This document shows positions 33,892-45,576 of a stretch of DNA of 64,000 nucleotides, one piece after another. Numbering within the stretch: position 1 is the first letter of the stretch; every line of letters starts with the position of its first letter. Source of the DNA: Crocodylus rhombifer (Eukaryota > Chordata > Crocodylia > Crocodylidae); assembly GCA_038503035.1 (NCBI GenBank), contig JAVSML010025535.1, positions 216,212 through 280,211 of the forward strand, written 5' to 3'. Under the pieces are notes generated by a model that was not told the origin of the DNA, did no database searches, and saw only the letters and a program-made list of their open reading frames with translations. Position numbers and translations under genes: made by a program.

Positions 33892-36000
33892 GTTGGTGTG
33901 TGGTCTTCCTGGATGGAATGAAGAGTAAAGAAGTTATTTTCATAGCTGTAATGCATCCAAGAAAGCCCTACTTACTTTCATCTCTGAATCATACAGCAAA
34001 CACTTTAAAATCATGACAGGCTTAATTTCTCAGAAGCACTCTTTTTTTTTCTGTCACTATTGTACTGCTGATAAACAAATTCCTCCAGCAATTTTACCTG
34101 CATGCTATATTCATTGCTTCCTCTCCTAAGTTTCCACATGTCCTATGATTTAGCAAAACTCAGATCCCACTATGAAGCCAAGAGGAGTTGAGGTGCTAAA
34201 TCCCTTCCTGGATAAGAACACTTGCTGCATTTCAGTGGTGGTTCAGAAGTACTTTCCCTACATTTTGTCCACTCATTTAATAACAACACACAACGAATCC
34301 AGATAAAAGCTTTTGCATAAAAGTAAAATCCTGTGACAGTGTGTGAGCTTTAAAGCTGTTAAAATATACAATATGCAACACAGTTAAATACACATCTGAC
34401 TTCAGCTCATTTGAGTGCAGATCATCTATTAGTTAGAATGCAGCAAAAGTATTAACTGAAATACTTTTAATTTAATTCAGTCAATTGTACTTTGTGGCCC
34501 AGAGAAATGATTTATGTATACATACAGATCAATGCCAAGCAATGCTGAATACTGTTTCCGTTCTGAGCTGCAGCTAAACCTCAGGCAAGGCTCGTAAGAG
34601 TGAAACAGCACAGCCTCACACCCCCAATCCCCACCCCACTAAGAAAGCAGGCAATTTTCCCCATTTACTTGTCAATTAATCCACACTACTCATATATTCA
34701 ATTGTACCATCCTATTGCTGTTTGTTTTATTTTAGCCTTCCTTATTATATTTTATTCTATACCCACTCATTTTTCCATTACCTTAATACGACTCTGCTTC
34801 CCTTTCCACAATGGGTCCTTTAGGTTTTGTAGTCATACTTTCACACATACATGCATACTTAGGCATGGAATAAAAATACTTTCTACTACCCAGAACATTG
34901 AACTTGGCTGAGCCCATTGAAACTAATGGGAGGTCTTTCCCTTGACTTCTGTGGATTTCAGATTCAGGAGACTTTCCGAGTTGATAAAGATGAGGATGTG
35001 AGGATGCCTTCCGGCTTGGGCAGCACGCAGTAAGGTTTTGTTATCATTTTCTAACTGATGTTATTTTAATTACATTTCGGTTCAGCCTACTGGACTGTCC
35101 TTTTACACCTTCTCTTGCATTATGAAAATTTCTCTACATGTTAAATAAACTATTTCTGTCAAAAAAGGAAAACTAGGTCAAGTTTCCTATGGCTCCTGGA
35201 GAACGGATTTCTTAGAAAAACTCTTGTCATTTTTGACAAATAAAATCCCTTTGCTTTGCAGTGTAATCTTACTGTAGTCCTAGCAATCAAAAAACTAATA
35301 GGACCTTCAAAGATTGTATCTGAACTGGAATTACTTCTTTGTAGCCTATGAACATTTTTCATATTAAAGCAGCGATGTCCATTTCCAATAAACTGCTTGT
35401 CATTTTTAAGTGACTTTTAAGTCTTTCTATCTTGCAAAAATACAATTGCATTTAGTCCTGATACTTTAGCATGCAGAGAAAGCAATAGAGCAGTTATTAA
35501 AAGTTCCATTTCATTAAAAAACAAACCCTAGATTCAAGCCTGAAGCTAAGCAACTGGCAAGCTGATGGATATATTCCTAATTCCCCTCTAGCTGTAGAAT
35601 TAGAATTTCTGGGTTTCCAGCTAGTCATATGGATTTGGATAGAGGCTTAGATGCCCCTAAGACAGATAAGGGAAGAATGAATGGACATGTAGATATGGGC
35701 CAGTGGACGGATTAGTGGCGTGATAAAAAAAAAAAGATACAAAAACACTTGTTTTTACAACAGTAACATAATAAAAATCACTTTACAAGAGAAAGGGTAA
35801 GGATGTGAAAGATCAGCAGTTATAGAAGAATATTTCACAGCAGGAGAGAGGATTCTGGTTTTGGATAACGATTTAGATTGTGCAGCAGGGTATGCAAGGG
35901 ATATCAAAGACTGTGACTACCAAAAAACAGCAATTCCAAGTGAACCCCACTCCTTTCCCTCTCAGGCTTTCATTTTCCCAGCAAATACATGCTTAGCAGA
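33892..36000. other. Unassigned unique sequence
   Basis: No gene recognised; AT-rich. A T-run near 34043 and an A-run near 35726 are the only simple repeats. Confidence 0.4.
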
Positions 36001-36012
36001 AACTTTCTTTTG

Positions 36013-36031
36013 AAAAAAAAAAAAAAAAAAA
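36013..36031 (+). repeat. Poly-A run (A19)
   Basis: Homopolymer followed by CATTTGGGTGGAACATTTTT and GGGCCAGCCCTA, which may be the end of a decayed DNA transposon. Confidence 0.85.
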
Positions 36032-36357
36032 TTTTTCCATGGAGAAACATTTGGGTGGAACATTTTTGGGCCAGCCCTATTAATTACATCATTGAACCTG
36101 ATGATGAGACATTTGGAGAGGTTAAGTCAGCTGAAAACTATATATTAAATTTGCCAGTTCCTTTAAAAACCAACAAAACAATTACACACCGCTGACTACT
36201 TCTATGCATGGAGACACCATAGACAAGGTGAGACAGAATTAAAAAAAAAGATTGAGAGAGTTACACACTCACCCAATCGCATGAAATTTGCAGGCAATGG
36301 GATTTGTTTGAATTTCACAGAGCAATTTTTGGGGGAATAACAATGTCTCTCCCACTG

Positions 36358-37370
36358 ATCATGGTGCCCTGTGACCAGTGGGGTCCCTCAAGGCTCTGTC
36401 CTGGGACCCATACTGTTCAACATCTTCATTAATGATGTGGACATTGGAGTCAGGAGTGGACTGGCCAAGTTTGCCGATGACACCAAACTTTGGGGCAAAG
36501 CATCCATGCCAGAAGATAGGCGGGTGATCCAGGCTGACCTGGACAAGCTCAGCAAATGGGCAGACGAGAACCTCATGGTGTTTAACACCGATAAATGCAA
36601 GGTTCTCCACCTTGGGAGAAAAAACCTGCAGCACCCTTATAGGCTCGGCAGTGCTACGTTGGTTAGCACTACAGAAGAAAGAGACTTGGGGGTCATCATT
36701 GACCACAAGATGAACATGAGCCTCCAATGCGATGCTGCGGCTAGTAAAGCAACCAAAATGCTGGCTTGCATCCATAGATGCTTCTCGAGCAAATCCCGGG
36801 ACATCATTCTCCCCTTGTACTCGGCCTTGGTGAGGCCGCAGCTGGAGTACTGCGTCCAGTTTTGGGCTCCACAATTCAAAAAGCATGTGGAGAAGCTTGA
36901 GAGAGTCCAGAGGAGAGCCACGCGCATGATCAGAGGTCAGGAAAACAGATCTTACGATGACAGGCTGAGAGCCACGGGACTCTTTAGCCTGGAAAAGCGC
37001 AGGCTCAGGGGTGATCTGATGGCCACCTATAAGTTTATCAGGGGTGACCACCAGGATCTGGGGGAACGTCTGTTCACCAGAGTGCCCCAAGGGATGACGA
37101 GGTCGAACGGTCACAAACTCCTGCAAGACCGTTTCAGGCTGGTCATAAGGAAGAATTTCTTTACTGTCCGAGCCCCCAAGGTCTGGAACAGCCTGCCAGC
37201 GGAGGTGGTTCAAGCACCTACATTGAACACCTTCAAGAGTAAATTGGATGCTTATCTTGCTGGGATCCTATGACCCCAGCTGACTTCCTGCCCTTTGGGT
37301 GTGGGGCTGGACTCGATGATCTCCCGAGGTCCCTTCCAGCCCTAATGTCTATGAAATCTATGAAATACGA
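36358..37370 (+). mobile_element. CR1 LINE, 5'-truncated, best preserved in window
   Basis: The insertion starts inside the reverse-transcriptase region and runs to the CR1 3' terminus. After the coding end at 37273 comes the 3' UTR with CTGGACTCGATGATCTCCCG, AGGTCCCTTCCAGCCCTAAT and the tail CTATGAAATCTATGAAATA. CR1 elements prime on such short 3' reiterations and usually lack target-site duplications; none was found. The same UTR wording in the 41303 copy marks the same subfamily. The open frame over 300 codons suggests a comparatively young insertion. Confidence 0.95.
36371..37273 (+). pseudogene. CR1 ORF2 fragment: reverse transcriptase C-terminal part
   Basis: An uninterrupted 300-codon frame encodes the last third of CR1 ORF2. 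GVPQGSVLGP is at residues 4-13 and the catalytic FADD box at 34-37, so the second half of the palm domain is present with both metal-binding aspartates of that box. The upstream palm aspartate motif, the finger regions and the endonuclease are missing because of 5' truncation. Downstream are the thumb and CR1-specific C-terminal words DLGVIIDHKMN, RRATRMIRG and KRRLRGDLMATYKFI, ending at the usual position just before the 3' UTR. The first codon is GTG within the truncated frame, not a true start. No promoter is present, so this is a dead fragment, though unusually free of stops. Confidence 0.93.
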
Positions 37371-37429
37371 AATCTGAGAAATGTAGACTCCCAGAAGGCT
37401 GCACTGGAGCCTATCCCTTGTTTATCTAT

Positions 37430-37600
37430 ATGGGCTCCATGCAGAACGTACTTATACCTTAATACCACAAGAGGAAGCTGAAGCAGGAAGAGAGAGTGTG
37501 GTTTGCTCAAGGTTACATGGAAAGTCTGCAGAAGAGCAAGCTCCTCTTAAATACAAAGTTTGGGATCCTAATGGACTACATATCTCACAGTACTGTCCTC
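37430..37600 (-). mobile_element. Possible MIR-type SINE
   Basis: GAGGAAGCTGAAGCAGGAAG, GTTTGCTCAAGGTTACATGG and AAGTCTGCAGAAGAGC resemble the inverted MIR core (GAAACTGAGGC ... TGCCCAAGGTCAC). Divergence is high. Confidence 0.5.
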
Positions 37601-37849
37601 TATCTGAGCTGCATCCACCTGTGGCCTAAAGCCCAGCAGCTGTTTGATGCTGCCCAGCAATTAAGCACAGGAACATGGAAAAGATGATGTGCCTGGAAAA
37701 GAATATTTCTATGTTCTGCTTTAAAAAAAAAAAAAAATCTTACATACTGATCTATTCAGTTGTACTGAGAACATGGAATAGTCTCATCTGTTTTATGTAT
37801 TAAAAATTCATCTAAGTAGGGTTTTTTCTGTAGTAGAAAATGACAAATT

Positions 37850-37945
37850 AGATTCTGACCACATTTACCTTGGTGTAAAGGTGCAGACACTCCAACGAAG
37901 CCACATGAGTTATTTCCAGATTTACGCCAGCCTGCTGGAGATTAA
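37850..37945. repeat. Palindromic TTTACACC repeat, decayed copy
   Basis: CATTTACCTTGGTGTAAAGG and CCAGATTTACGCCAGCC flank CACTCCAACGAAGCC, matching the arm-centre-arm plan of the repeat at 21528. Confidence 0.45.
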
Positions 37946-37949
37946 ATTA

Positions 37950-38895
37950 AAGGTTGTATGACAGAAGCTAAATGCACACTGGCATCTAAAGCATAAAGGG
38001 AAACCTTGATAAGCGTTCGGTCCATGTTTCTGTATAACTATTGGATCTGTTATTGCTTTTCATGTGATTAGGCAATGAAATCAAAAAACCGAATAAGAAA
38101 ACGCCTGCAATCCTGGCTACCCCGATGCTCAATTTATGACTGACTTTTCCCTTCAACTCCTGGGGAAGCTATGATCCCATGGTTCAATACACTGCCAGGT
38201 TACAAAGAGCAGGCTCCCAGGTGAGACCGTATGAAGGCTAAATTAGAAATAGTGTCCTGATAGGATACTGCAGTGCAGATCTGACAGTAATTGAAAACTG
38301 TGGGGCTCCCAGATATTAAAGGTTGGGGATTTTCTATATCTTTGTACTATTCACGTGTGGGAAAAAGAAAAGCTATCTGTGCTTTCAAATGAAACCTGTG
38401 GGCTTTTACAACGGAGTGCATCCAACCAGGACAGCAAAACTCACCAGTGGATCATCGGGGTCCTTCCCAGGAGTGAAAATTCATAATGAAATATTTAATT
38501 ACAGTGTGGAGGAGGTGATTTTACTAAAATGAGCTGGGTTACATGATTAATGTTTTCTGATGCAGAGAACACCACGGATAACTTTTTTTTTTTTTAAAAA
38601 GCAAGGATTGCTACACTGACCACCTGCAATGCTGACATTTCTTTTTATTACAGACACAAATGGTAAAAATAAGGTTAGCTGTTCTTATATAAGCTGTTCC
38701 AGGAGAGAGCCAAAATATCTTTTATGCAGAAGTTCTCGACTCAGGGAACAGTGCCAAACCCCTGATCCTAACAGGTAGTGTGCTACTTGCAGGTGCCTGG
38801 CACATAGCCAGATGATAGATAAAATCTTGGTCCTAACTGAAGTTTGTGGGAACTTTGGAAACAACCTCCAGTCCAAGAACATACAAGCCTGTGAA
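37950..38895. other. Unassigned unique sequence
   Basis: No gene recognised; contains a T/A run near 38583-38600. Confidence 0.4.
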
Positions 38896-38899
38896 TCAG

Positions 38900-39095
38900 A
38901 GATTTTATCTTGTGGTTAAGGTACTGAGCTGGGAAAAAGGAAAAACTTACAATCAGTTTCTACTTCTGCAGCAGACTCTGGGTGACCTTAGGCAAGTCAC
39001 TGATCCCAGTGCCTCAGTTCTGCATCTATGAACTGGGGATAAATCTTCCTCTTATCCATCTCCTATCTTGGATTAGGCAGTGTGTGTGTCCTTCA
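38900..39095 (+). mobile_element. MIR-type SINE
   Basis: Clear MIR order: TTGTGGTTAAGGTACTGAGC head, then CTCTGGGTGACCTTAGGCAA, GTCACTGATCCCAGTGCCTC, AGTTCTGCATCTATGAACTG and GGGATAAATCTTCC. One of the best-preserved MIR cores here. Confidence 0.88.
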
Positions 39096-39099
39096 CCAT

Positions 39100-40630
39100 G
39101 TCTGCACTGTCGCACAAACTATAGCACAATGGTGCTCTTAACTGAGATAGGGCTTCCAGGCATTAATACAATATGCATAATCAGATACTCAGGGCATAGA
39201 TACCATGGTAATAAGCACAGTATAGGCAAATTAGACAAATTAGAAGAGATAAAAGTGAAATGATTTCAGGAACACATTCCAATTAAAACTGGATGAATTT
39301 GCTCTGAATGTTATTGGGCTTTTTTTTTTTTAAATTAGGCTGATGGAGACATATCTGAAAAAAATATTTGGCTACTTTGTTATTCTCTGCATTAGGAATA
39401 AAGGGTGGGATTTTTCAAGGCATTTAAGTGAGTTAAGAGCACAAACCCTGGTGATACCCAATGGATTTTTTATTCTGGAATCGCTTTGGAGATGGGGTAC
39501 CTGGCTGAAACCCGCAGTATCTCTATATTTATGTTGGTATATCAAAACTGACTTTCAACTATGTAACTTGAGCACTGATGGAATCAAACCTGTGACAGTA
39601 CGAGCAGCACAACTGCTCGAGAAGCTGCATACATTTTTAGGTAGTCTACCCACCCTGAGCTCTCTGCTGCTATAACCAGATGGGTAGTTAAAAGCTAGCT
39701 TGGGTCATAAGCTGAAGTCACTACCGGTCCACTGGGTTATCAACCAAGACCATCCACGCATCTCACCAGAAGCTTGCAACTCATTTGAGAGACTGAACAC
39801 TACACCAGCCTGGCCTATAGTCATCCTGGCCAGCCGCTACCATAAGCCTATCTATTTGTAATTACAACCAGTCCCTACTTCACTAATGTTATTTTTGGAG
39901 TGACAAATTTACAATTTTTCTCACATGACCTCACCACAGTTATTTTGACTCACAGCACTAGTTGAGAACAAAACAAAGGGTTATTTTAGTGCTAGTTAAT
40001 TTTTGGTACTACATATGAGTGCAGAGATAATTTTATCAATAATCCATTTTCTTTCATTCTCTGCAATACAACATGATGCACATTCAGAACACAGTTCAAA
40101 TACAATGTAATGGGGTTTGAATTATTAGATTCTGTAACTGAACTTACTGTGTAAATCGACAACATTTCATTTCTCTAAAAAGGCTGGCAATAGCATTTTA
40201 AAATTTGAGATGAGCTAGCTAAATTATTGATCAGATTTACATATGCATATGTGGATTTAACATTTACTTTGATATTAAGAATCAAGGAACTAATTCATTT
40301 TCTTCTTTATATATTTTTTTCATTTTTGCTAGTTAAGCTGAATGAAAAACTTTGCAAACTAATTTATGACAGTTACTGAATATATATTTTAACTGTTTTA
40401 CATAACACAAGAGAGCTGTTTTATGATGATCCTGGTCAAATAAGATGATTAAACTCAATATTTCATATTCCCAGCTAATACTTCAATGCACACAGAGCTT
40501 TAGATGCAATGTAGCAAAAAGGGTAATATTTATTATACCTGTATCTACTGATTGACTCAAGGCTAGATCTCCATCTGTGGTATTTTAGCATAGCTCTTTA
40601 CTTAAATAACTCTATATCACTTTATGCTGC
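39100..40630. other. Unassigned AT-rich unique sequence
   Basis: No gene or clear repeat. 40100-40560 is very AT-rich (ACATATGCATATGTGG near 40240 is a 14-bp near-palindrome). Confidence 0.4.
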
Positions 40631-40639
40631 TGTTACTCA

Positions 40640-40745
40640 TATGATCCAAGTCACCCTTCATCTTCAGTTTATTTATCTCCACAAGAAACTGTGAGGTAGG
40701 AGATTATTGTTAGCTCTATTTGACACAGGGCTGACAGAGACAGTG
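40640..40745 (-). mobile_element. MIR-type SINE core
   Basis: CTCCACAAGAAACTGTGAGG, TAGGAGATTATTGTTAGCTC and TATTTGACACAGGGCTGACA is the reverse complement of the MIR 3' half (CAGATGAGGAAACTGAGGC ... TAATAATAC... region), decayed. Confidence 0.6.
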
Positions 40746-41302
40746 TTAGGGCTGTTCTGCATTTCAGTTCCTTGCTGGCATAACTATTATGGGAGCAGAC
40801 AGAAGTTACATTTATTGCAAGATCAGCCTCTTGAAGGAACTATGCAGTTGTACCCTAACAGAAGTGCACAGCTGCAGAGCACTTTAAAAGTGCAAACCCC
40901 AGACACAGCTCCCCTCCCCTCCCTGCCCCCCACTCCCATACTGAAGGCAGCACCAGAGCTGGAGGAATGGGGGAAGGGAGAGTGGCTGCGGACATGCAGC
41001 CCAGTCCAAAGTGGAGCTCGATCCCTCAACCCGCCAGACCCAACAGCAAATGTCTGTTGGGTTGGGGGGGGGAGGGGGGATGCTGTAACTCATGGTACTT
41101 CCTGCAAAGCACCATGACTTACAGAAGGGAGCTGCATGTCTGTCAGCACCCTATACTGATCAAGGGCATGGACAGAGGTGATCCCAGACTGATCTCTACT
41201 TGCAGAAGCCTCTACTAGAGACATACTAGATAGGTCTACAGTACAATCTACAGTGTAGTCAAAACGTTACTGAACTAGCTTTAAGGAAGAGGCCAGGTAA
41301 AT

Positions 41303-41443
41303 TACCTTCAAGAGTAAATTGGATGCTTATCTTGTTGGGATCCTATGACCCCAGCTGACTTCCTGCCCTTTGGGCAGGGGGCTGAACTCGATGATCTCCC
41401 GAGGTCCCTTCCAGCCCTGTTGTCTATGAAATTCTATGAAATT
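41303..41443 (+). mobile_element. CR1 LINE, short 3'-end copy
   Basis: Begins ACCTTCAAGAGTAAATTGGA within the last codons of ORF2 and ends with CTATGAAATTCTATGAAATTA. It differs from the tail of the 36358 copy at only a few positions (for example GGGCAGGGGGCTGAA against GGGTGTGGGGCTGGA), so both come from one CR1 subfamily of similar age. Confidence 0.95.
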
Positions 41444-41714
41444 AGCCCAGGCAGAACTCTATGCACCTACTGCTTGGCAATTTCTGGTGCTCAAGTTGGT
41501 CCTCTTGTCGCTATCACTCACTGCTACTGTAGTGTATCCAGTTAGTGTAGCAGAATATACTTCCACAGCAATGCAATTTACATCACTCAGAGTGATTTTA
41601 CTCCAGTATTATAAGATACAGCTTTGCAATCATTGCTGCGTCCACACCAAGCAAGATTTGACAGCACAGTGTACCAATATTACCACGTAGGTGAAGTCCT
41701 TCTAATGTAGCTGT

Positions 41715-41790
41715 GATCTAAGTAGCTGGCTCAAAGTTACAGGAGGGAATTGAACCCAGGTTTCTAGATTTTAGAAACTTCTACCCATGA
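41715..41790 (-). mobile_element. Possible MIR/tRNA-SINE fragment
   Basis: GGAATTGAACCCAGGTTTCT is the complement of a box-B sequence (GGTTCAATTCC) preceded by GCTCAAAGTTACAGGAG, as in inverted MIR heads. Confidence 0.5.
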
Positions 41791-41999
41791 ACCATATTTC
41801 TTCCATATTTACAGTCCCTATTTTGAGAGAGTTAAAATGGCAAATAGGCCATTTGTTAGACTTCTCACTAGGAACTACCATCCACTCAGTGACAGAAAAG
41901 AAAACAAAATTAGATCCTAAAAAATCAAAAACTTAACTAACATGATGTCATTCCAAAATCTAGTGGTTAAATGGTAGGAAAATATTAAATGATAGAACA

Positions 42000-42800
42000 T
42001 AAGAGCTAACATTTACTGGGTCAGACCATGAGCTCACAATGACTCCCAGATCTATTCCCTGCATTGTAATAGCTAATATAGCACCCTCACAGTCTGGGGT
42101 TTAAGTTTGCATTATTTCTGACCATGTTAAGCAATTTACACTTATCTACACTGAATTTCTTCTGCCATTTAGTTGCCCATTCACTCAATAGTGACCAATT
42201 CTTCCATAGTTCCTGGCAGTCCACCTTGATCTTTACCACTGTAATTTTGTGTGATCAGCAAATTGGCCACCTTGCTACTCACCCCCTTTTCCAAATCATT
42301 TATGAATACATTAAACAGTACTGATCCCAACACAGATCCCTGGGGAACCCTGCTATTTACCTTTTTCCAACCCCCAAATTGACTATTTATATTCACTCTT
42401 TTAAGCTTATTTCTAATCTGTGAATGGATGTTCCCTGTAATTCCATGAGTGCCCAACCTCATTAACAGCCTCTGATGGGGATTTTATCAAAGGTTGTTTG
42501 GAAGTCCAGATATATTGTGTCAGCTGGATCACCCTGATCTACCTGCTTTTTGACATCCTCAAAGAACTGTAGCTGATTGGTAAGGCATGATTTCTCTTTG
42601 ACAAAACCATGTTGATTCCTTCCCAGAAAGTCATGCTCATCCATATGCTGAACAATTATATTTTTATTATTGTTTCTACCAGTTTTCCAGAAACAGAACT
42701 TATACTCACTGGCCTGTAGTTTCTGGGTCCCCTCCAGCCTTTTTTAAATATAGGAATCACATTGGCAGCCCTCCAGTCCTCTGGTACCAAGGCTGTTTAT
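42000..42800 (-). mobile_element. Ancient L3/CR1-type LINE fragment
   Basis: The minus strand encodes broken pieces of a CR1-group reverse transcriptase in the right order from 42800 to 42000. Recognisable are NQHGFVKEKSCLTNQL (finger/palm), TIYLDFQTTFDKIP (palm motif A, D retained), RLGTHGI, VPQGSVLGSVLFNVFINDLE, and then DLGVIV near 42050. The FADD box is destroyed (the equivalent region reads VANLLITQN) and stops and shifts separate the pieces. The wording is of the L3-like group, distinct from and older than the CR1s at 36.4 and 43-45 kb. Its 3' UTR is not recognisable. Confidence 0.88.
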
Positions 42801-43269
42801 AGTGCTGGGTTGCATACTAACTAGAGCATATTTATACATCTGAAATAATTTTAGGAGAACAAAATCAGATTGGACAGAGGAATTGGAAGGATTTTTATCC
42901 ACCAATGCTCACATGCAACTTCAGAACATTTTTTTACATTTCCCCCAAACATGCTATTTAATGAAAGGAAACCTAACAGTGGGACTGAGACTATTTTCAT
43001 AATTATAGTTTCATAGTTTTTAGGGTCGGAAGGGACCTGAACAGATCATCTAGTCTGACCCCCCAGCATGGCAGGAAAGAGTACTGGGGTCAAACGAACA
43101 CAGCAAGGTGTTCATCTAGCCTCCTCTTAAAGACCCCCAGGGTAGGAGCCAACTTGGAAGTTGGTTCCAGACCCTAGCCGCCCTGACTGAAGTCGCGCCT
43201 CCTGATATCTAACCTAAACCTACCCTCTGCCAGCTTGTGACCGTTATTCCTGGTCACTCCTGGCGGTGC

Positions 43270-43706
43270 TCAGGGGAACAGGGACTCCCCCAAGGCCTGC
43301 TGATCCCCCCTGACTAGTTTATGACAGGCCACAAGATCCCCCCTCAGCCTTCTCTTTTGGAGGCTGAACAGGTTCAGGTCCCGTCGCCTCTCCTCATAGG
43401 GCCTGCCCTGCTGCCCCCTGACCATGCGAGTGGCCTCCTCTGGACCCTCTCCATGCTGTCCACATCCCTCCTGAAGTGTGGCGCCCAGAACTGGAGGCAG
43501 TACTCCAGCTGCGGCCTGACCAGTGCCGCATAGAGGGGGAGGATCACCTCCCTGGCCCTGCTTGAGATGCATCTGTGGATGCACGACAAGGTGCAGTTGG
43601 CCTTCCTGACCACGTCCCCACACTGCCGGCCCGTGTTCATCTTGGAGTCAATGATGACCCCAAGATCCCTTTCTGCCTCCGTGCTGACAAGAGGGGAGTT
43701 CCCCAA
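43270..43706 (-). pseudogene. CR1 ORF2 C-terminal region, frameshifted
   Basis: Two overlapping minus-strand frames share the C-terminal domain. One carries ERDLGVIIDSKMNTG, RAREVILPLYAALVRPQLEY and CLQFWAPHFRRD; the other picks up with EATRMVRGQQG and FSLQKRRLRGDLVACHKLV. The switch between them near 43430-43480 is a frameshift. This is the same domain found intact at 36671-37270. Confidence 0.88.
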
Positions 43707-43721
43707 CCTGTAGGTATGGTG

Positions 43722-44543
43722 TCAGTTGTTCCTCCCGAGGTGCATCACCTTGCACTTGTCTGTGTTGAATCCCATCCTATTCTCATCTGCCCACCCTTGT
43801 AACCTGTCTAGGTCTGATTGTAGCCTGTTGCTTCCTTCTAGTGTGCCCACGTCCCCCCACATCTTAGTGTCATCAGCAAATTTGAACAGGGTGCTTCTTA
43901 CCCTCTCGTCCAAATCACTGATGAAGATGTTGAACAGTGCGGGCCCGAGGACCGAGCCCTGCGGACCCCCACTGCCCACGTCCTTCCACGCTGAGAAGGA
44001 CCCATCCACTACCACCCTCTGGGTGCGGCCCACCAACCAGTTGGCGACCCATTTGACTGTGTGGGTGTCTGCACCACAGCCCCCCAGTTTCTTAATGAGA
44101 ACGGGGTGAGAGACGGTGTCAGAAGCCTTCCAGAAGTCCAGGAAAACTATGTCCACTGCTACCCCTGCATCTAATGATCTGGTGATCTGATCGTAAAAGG
44201 CCACCAGGTTGGTCTGACAGGACCTGCCACTGATGAACCCGTGTTGGTTGCCCCTAAGCATGCAGTCCCCTGCTGGCCCCTCCTGGATGTGTGCCAGAAT
44301 AATTTTCTCGAACAGCTTGCCTAGGATGGAGGTAAGACTAACTGGCCTATAGTTTCCCGGGTCATCCCTCCTCCCTTTTTTGAAGATGGGAACCACGTTG
44401 GCCCTCTTCAAGTCCTCCGGTACCTCACCAGAGCACCACGAGTGCTCATAAAGCTGTGCCAGGGGACTTGCAATGACCTCGGCCAGTTCCTTTAGAACTC
44501 TAGGGTGGAGATCATCCAGGCCAGGTGACTTGAAAATGTCCAA
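43722..44543 (-). pseudogene. CR1 ORF2 fragment: reverse transcriptase domain
   Basis: A 273-codon open frame covers most of the CR1 polymerase. In order: KSPGLDDLHPRVLKEL linker, VVPIFKKGRRDDPGNYRPVS (fingers), NQHGFISGRSCQTNL, VFLDFWKASDTVSH (palm motif A with its aspartate, but the usual KAFD read as KASD), SGGPQGSVLGP (motif B, with V replaced by G), FKFADDTKMW (motif C, both aspartates kept) and NTDKCKVMHLGRN. Length agrees with a CR1 RT core. The substitutions in conserved positions plus the downstream frameshift argue against activity. Confidence 0.92.
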
Positions 44544-44763
44544 CCCCTCCAGAAGCTCCCTAACTAAATCCTCGCTAACCCGTGGCCCAGGTGTTCCTCC
44601 CCCGGGGCCCCAGGGGGGCCCAGCAGGGAGATGGCTGTCCTGGTCCCTACTTAGGAAGACGGAGGCAAAGAAATTGTGTTAGCTTTGTCGTCTGGTGTGA
44701 TGACCAAGTTCCCCATGGCGTCCTGCAAGGGCCCCACATTACCCGGGACCTTCTTTTTACCCC

Positions 44764-44958
44764 CTATTTAAAAGAGGACTTCTTATAGTCCTTAATCTGG
44801 GAAGCTAGTCCCAGTTCCATCTCTGCCTTGGCCTTCCTAACTAAGTTTAGGTTAGATGATTCTTCATCCTCTGCATTTGCAGCTTTGTGCCCCTTCTTTC
44901 TTGGGGTGGGGCAGACTGCTTTGCCATCCCTACTAGGGTTTTGCTTGGTGTTTCTCAT
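44764..44958 (-). pseudogene. CR1 ORF2 linker between endonuclease and RT
   Basis: A 64-codon minus-strand frame ends in ELGLASQIKDYKKSSFK, the conserved CR1 segment (IKxNKKxFxKY) between endonuclease and polymerase. A frameshift separates it from the WFKEMKG segment upstream and a gap from the RT frame downstream. Confidence 0.75.
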
Positions 44959-45527
44959 ATAGCCCCTTCATTTCCTTGAACCATGTGGAATTCCCAATGC
45001 CAGTATTACTATGCACAAGCCAACAGCTGCACAGTCCGTGAGATAAGAAACAGGATAAGGCTCAGGATTCAGACTAGAGAAATGTAAATGATTTTTTTTC
45101 TGGTTGGGTTGTTTAATGAAATTACTTCAATATACAATATCCTTTTCCCAATTATTAACAGCACTATGCAATGATTTTCAAGCTCACTCTGTAACCACAT
45201 GCTGATTAATTGAAGACTCTACTGATCTGAATGAATTTCTCCCCTTTTAATCTAAAAAAAAATATCAAGGAAAGGCGCTTAAACAGAAGCATAAAAATGT
45301 GACTTGTAGTAGCACAGCTCTATGTATGTATGTAATAATTTATGTCATCAATCTTCATTCCATAGGTGTCAAACAGCACTTGCTCCCACCTGAAAATAAT
45401 TATCATTCCGTAACATTACCATAGTCAAGCTGATTAGCATATACAGCACCCCTTCTGGCTGATTGTCAGAGCAGCACAGACCTTGCCTTTAGAGAGAGCA
45501 TTTCATCTACCTCTGCAATTTGAGAGA

Positions 45528-45539
45528 CGGGATTTCCCG
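45528..45539. promoter_or_regulatory. kappaB-like palindrome
   Basis: CGGGATTTCCCG contains GGGATTTCCC, which fits the NF-kappaB consensus GGGRNYYYCC exactly and is near-palindromic. A 10-bp match is expected by chance now and then, so function is unproven. Confidence 0.25.
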
Positions 45540-45576
45540 TGGCTAAAAAAAGACAGTTGTAAATTATTGTTGCCAG

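Larger units (their letters stand above)
43003..44990 (-). mobile_element. CR1 LINE, ~2 kb, 5'-truncated, minus strand
   Basis: The 3' terminus lies at the left: the complement of 43003-43090 gives GGTCAGACTAGATGATCTGT, CAGGTCCCTTCCGACCCTAA and an AACTATGAAACTATAATTAT tail. To the right come the C-terminal region, the reverse transcriptase (43722-44543), and the linker before it, with WFKEMKGLYEKHQAKP near 44940-44990 marking the sequence downstream of the endonuclease. The endonuclease itself is missing. The 3' UTR wording (ACTAGATGATCT) differs from both other CR1 types in the window. Several frameshifts and substitutions show it is dead. Confidence 0.93.

Noticed and set aside
36359..37213. 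284-codon minus-strand frame
   Set aside because: It is the antisense shadow of the CR1 reverse-transcriptase frame.
40707..41117. 136-codon frame
   Set aside because: Proline/serine-rich chance frame crossing a C-rich patch, with no splice sites or homology I recognise.
43726..44109. 127-codon plus-strand frame
   Set aside because: Antisense shadow of the minus-strand CR1 RT frame.
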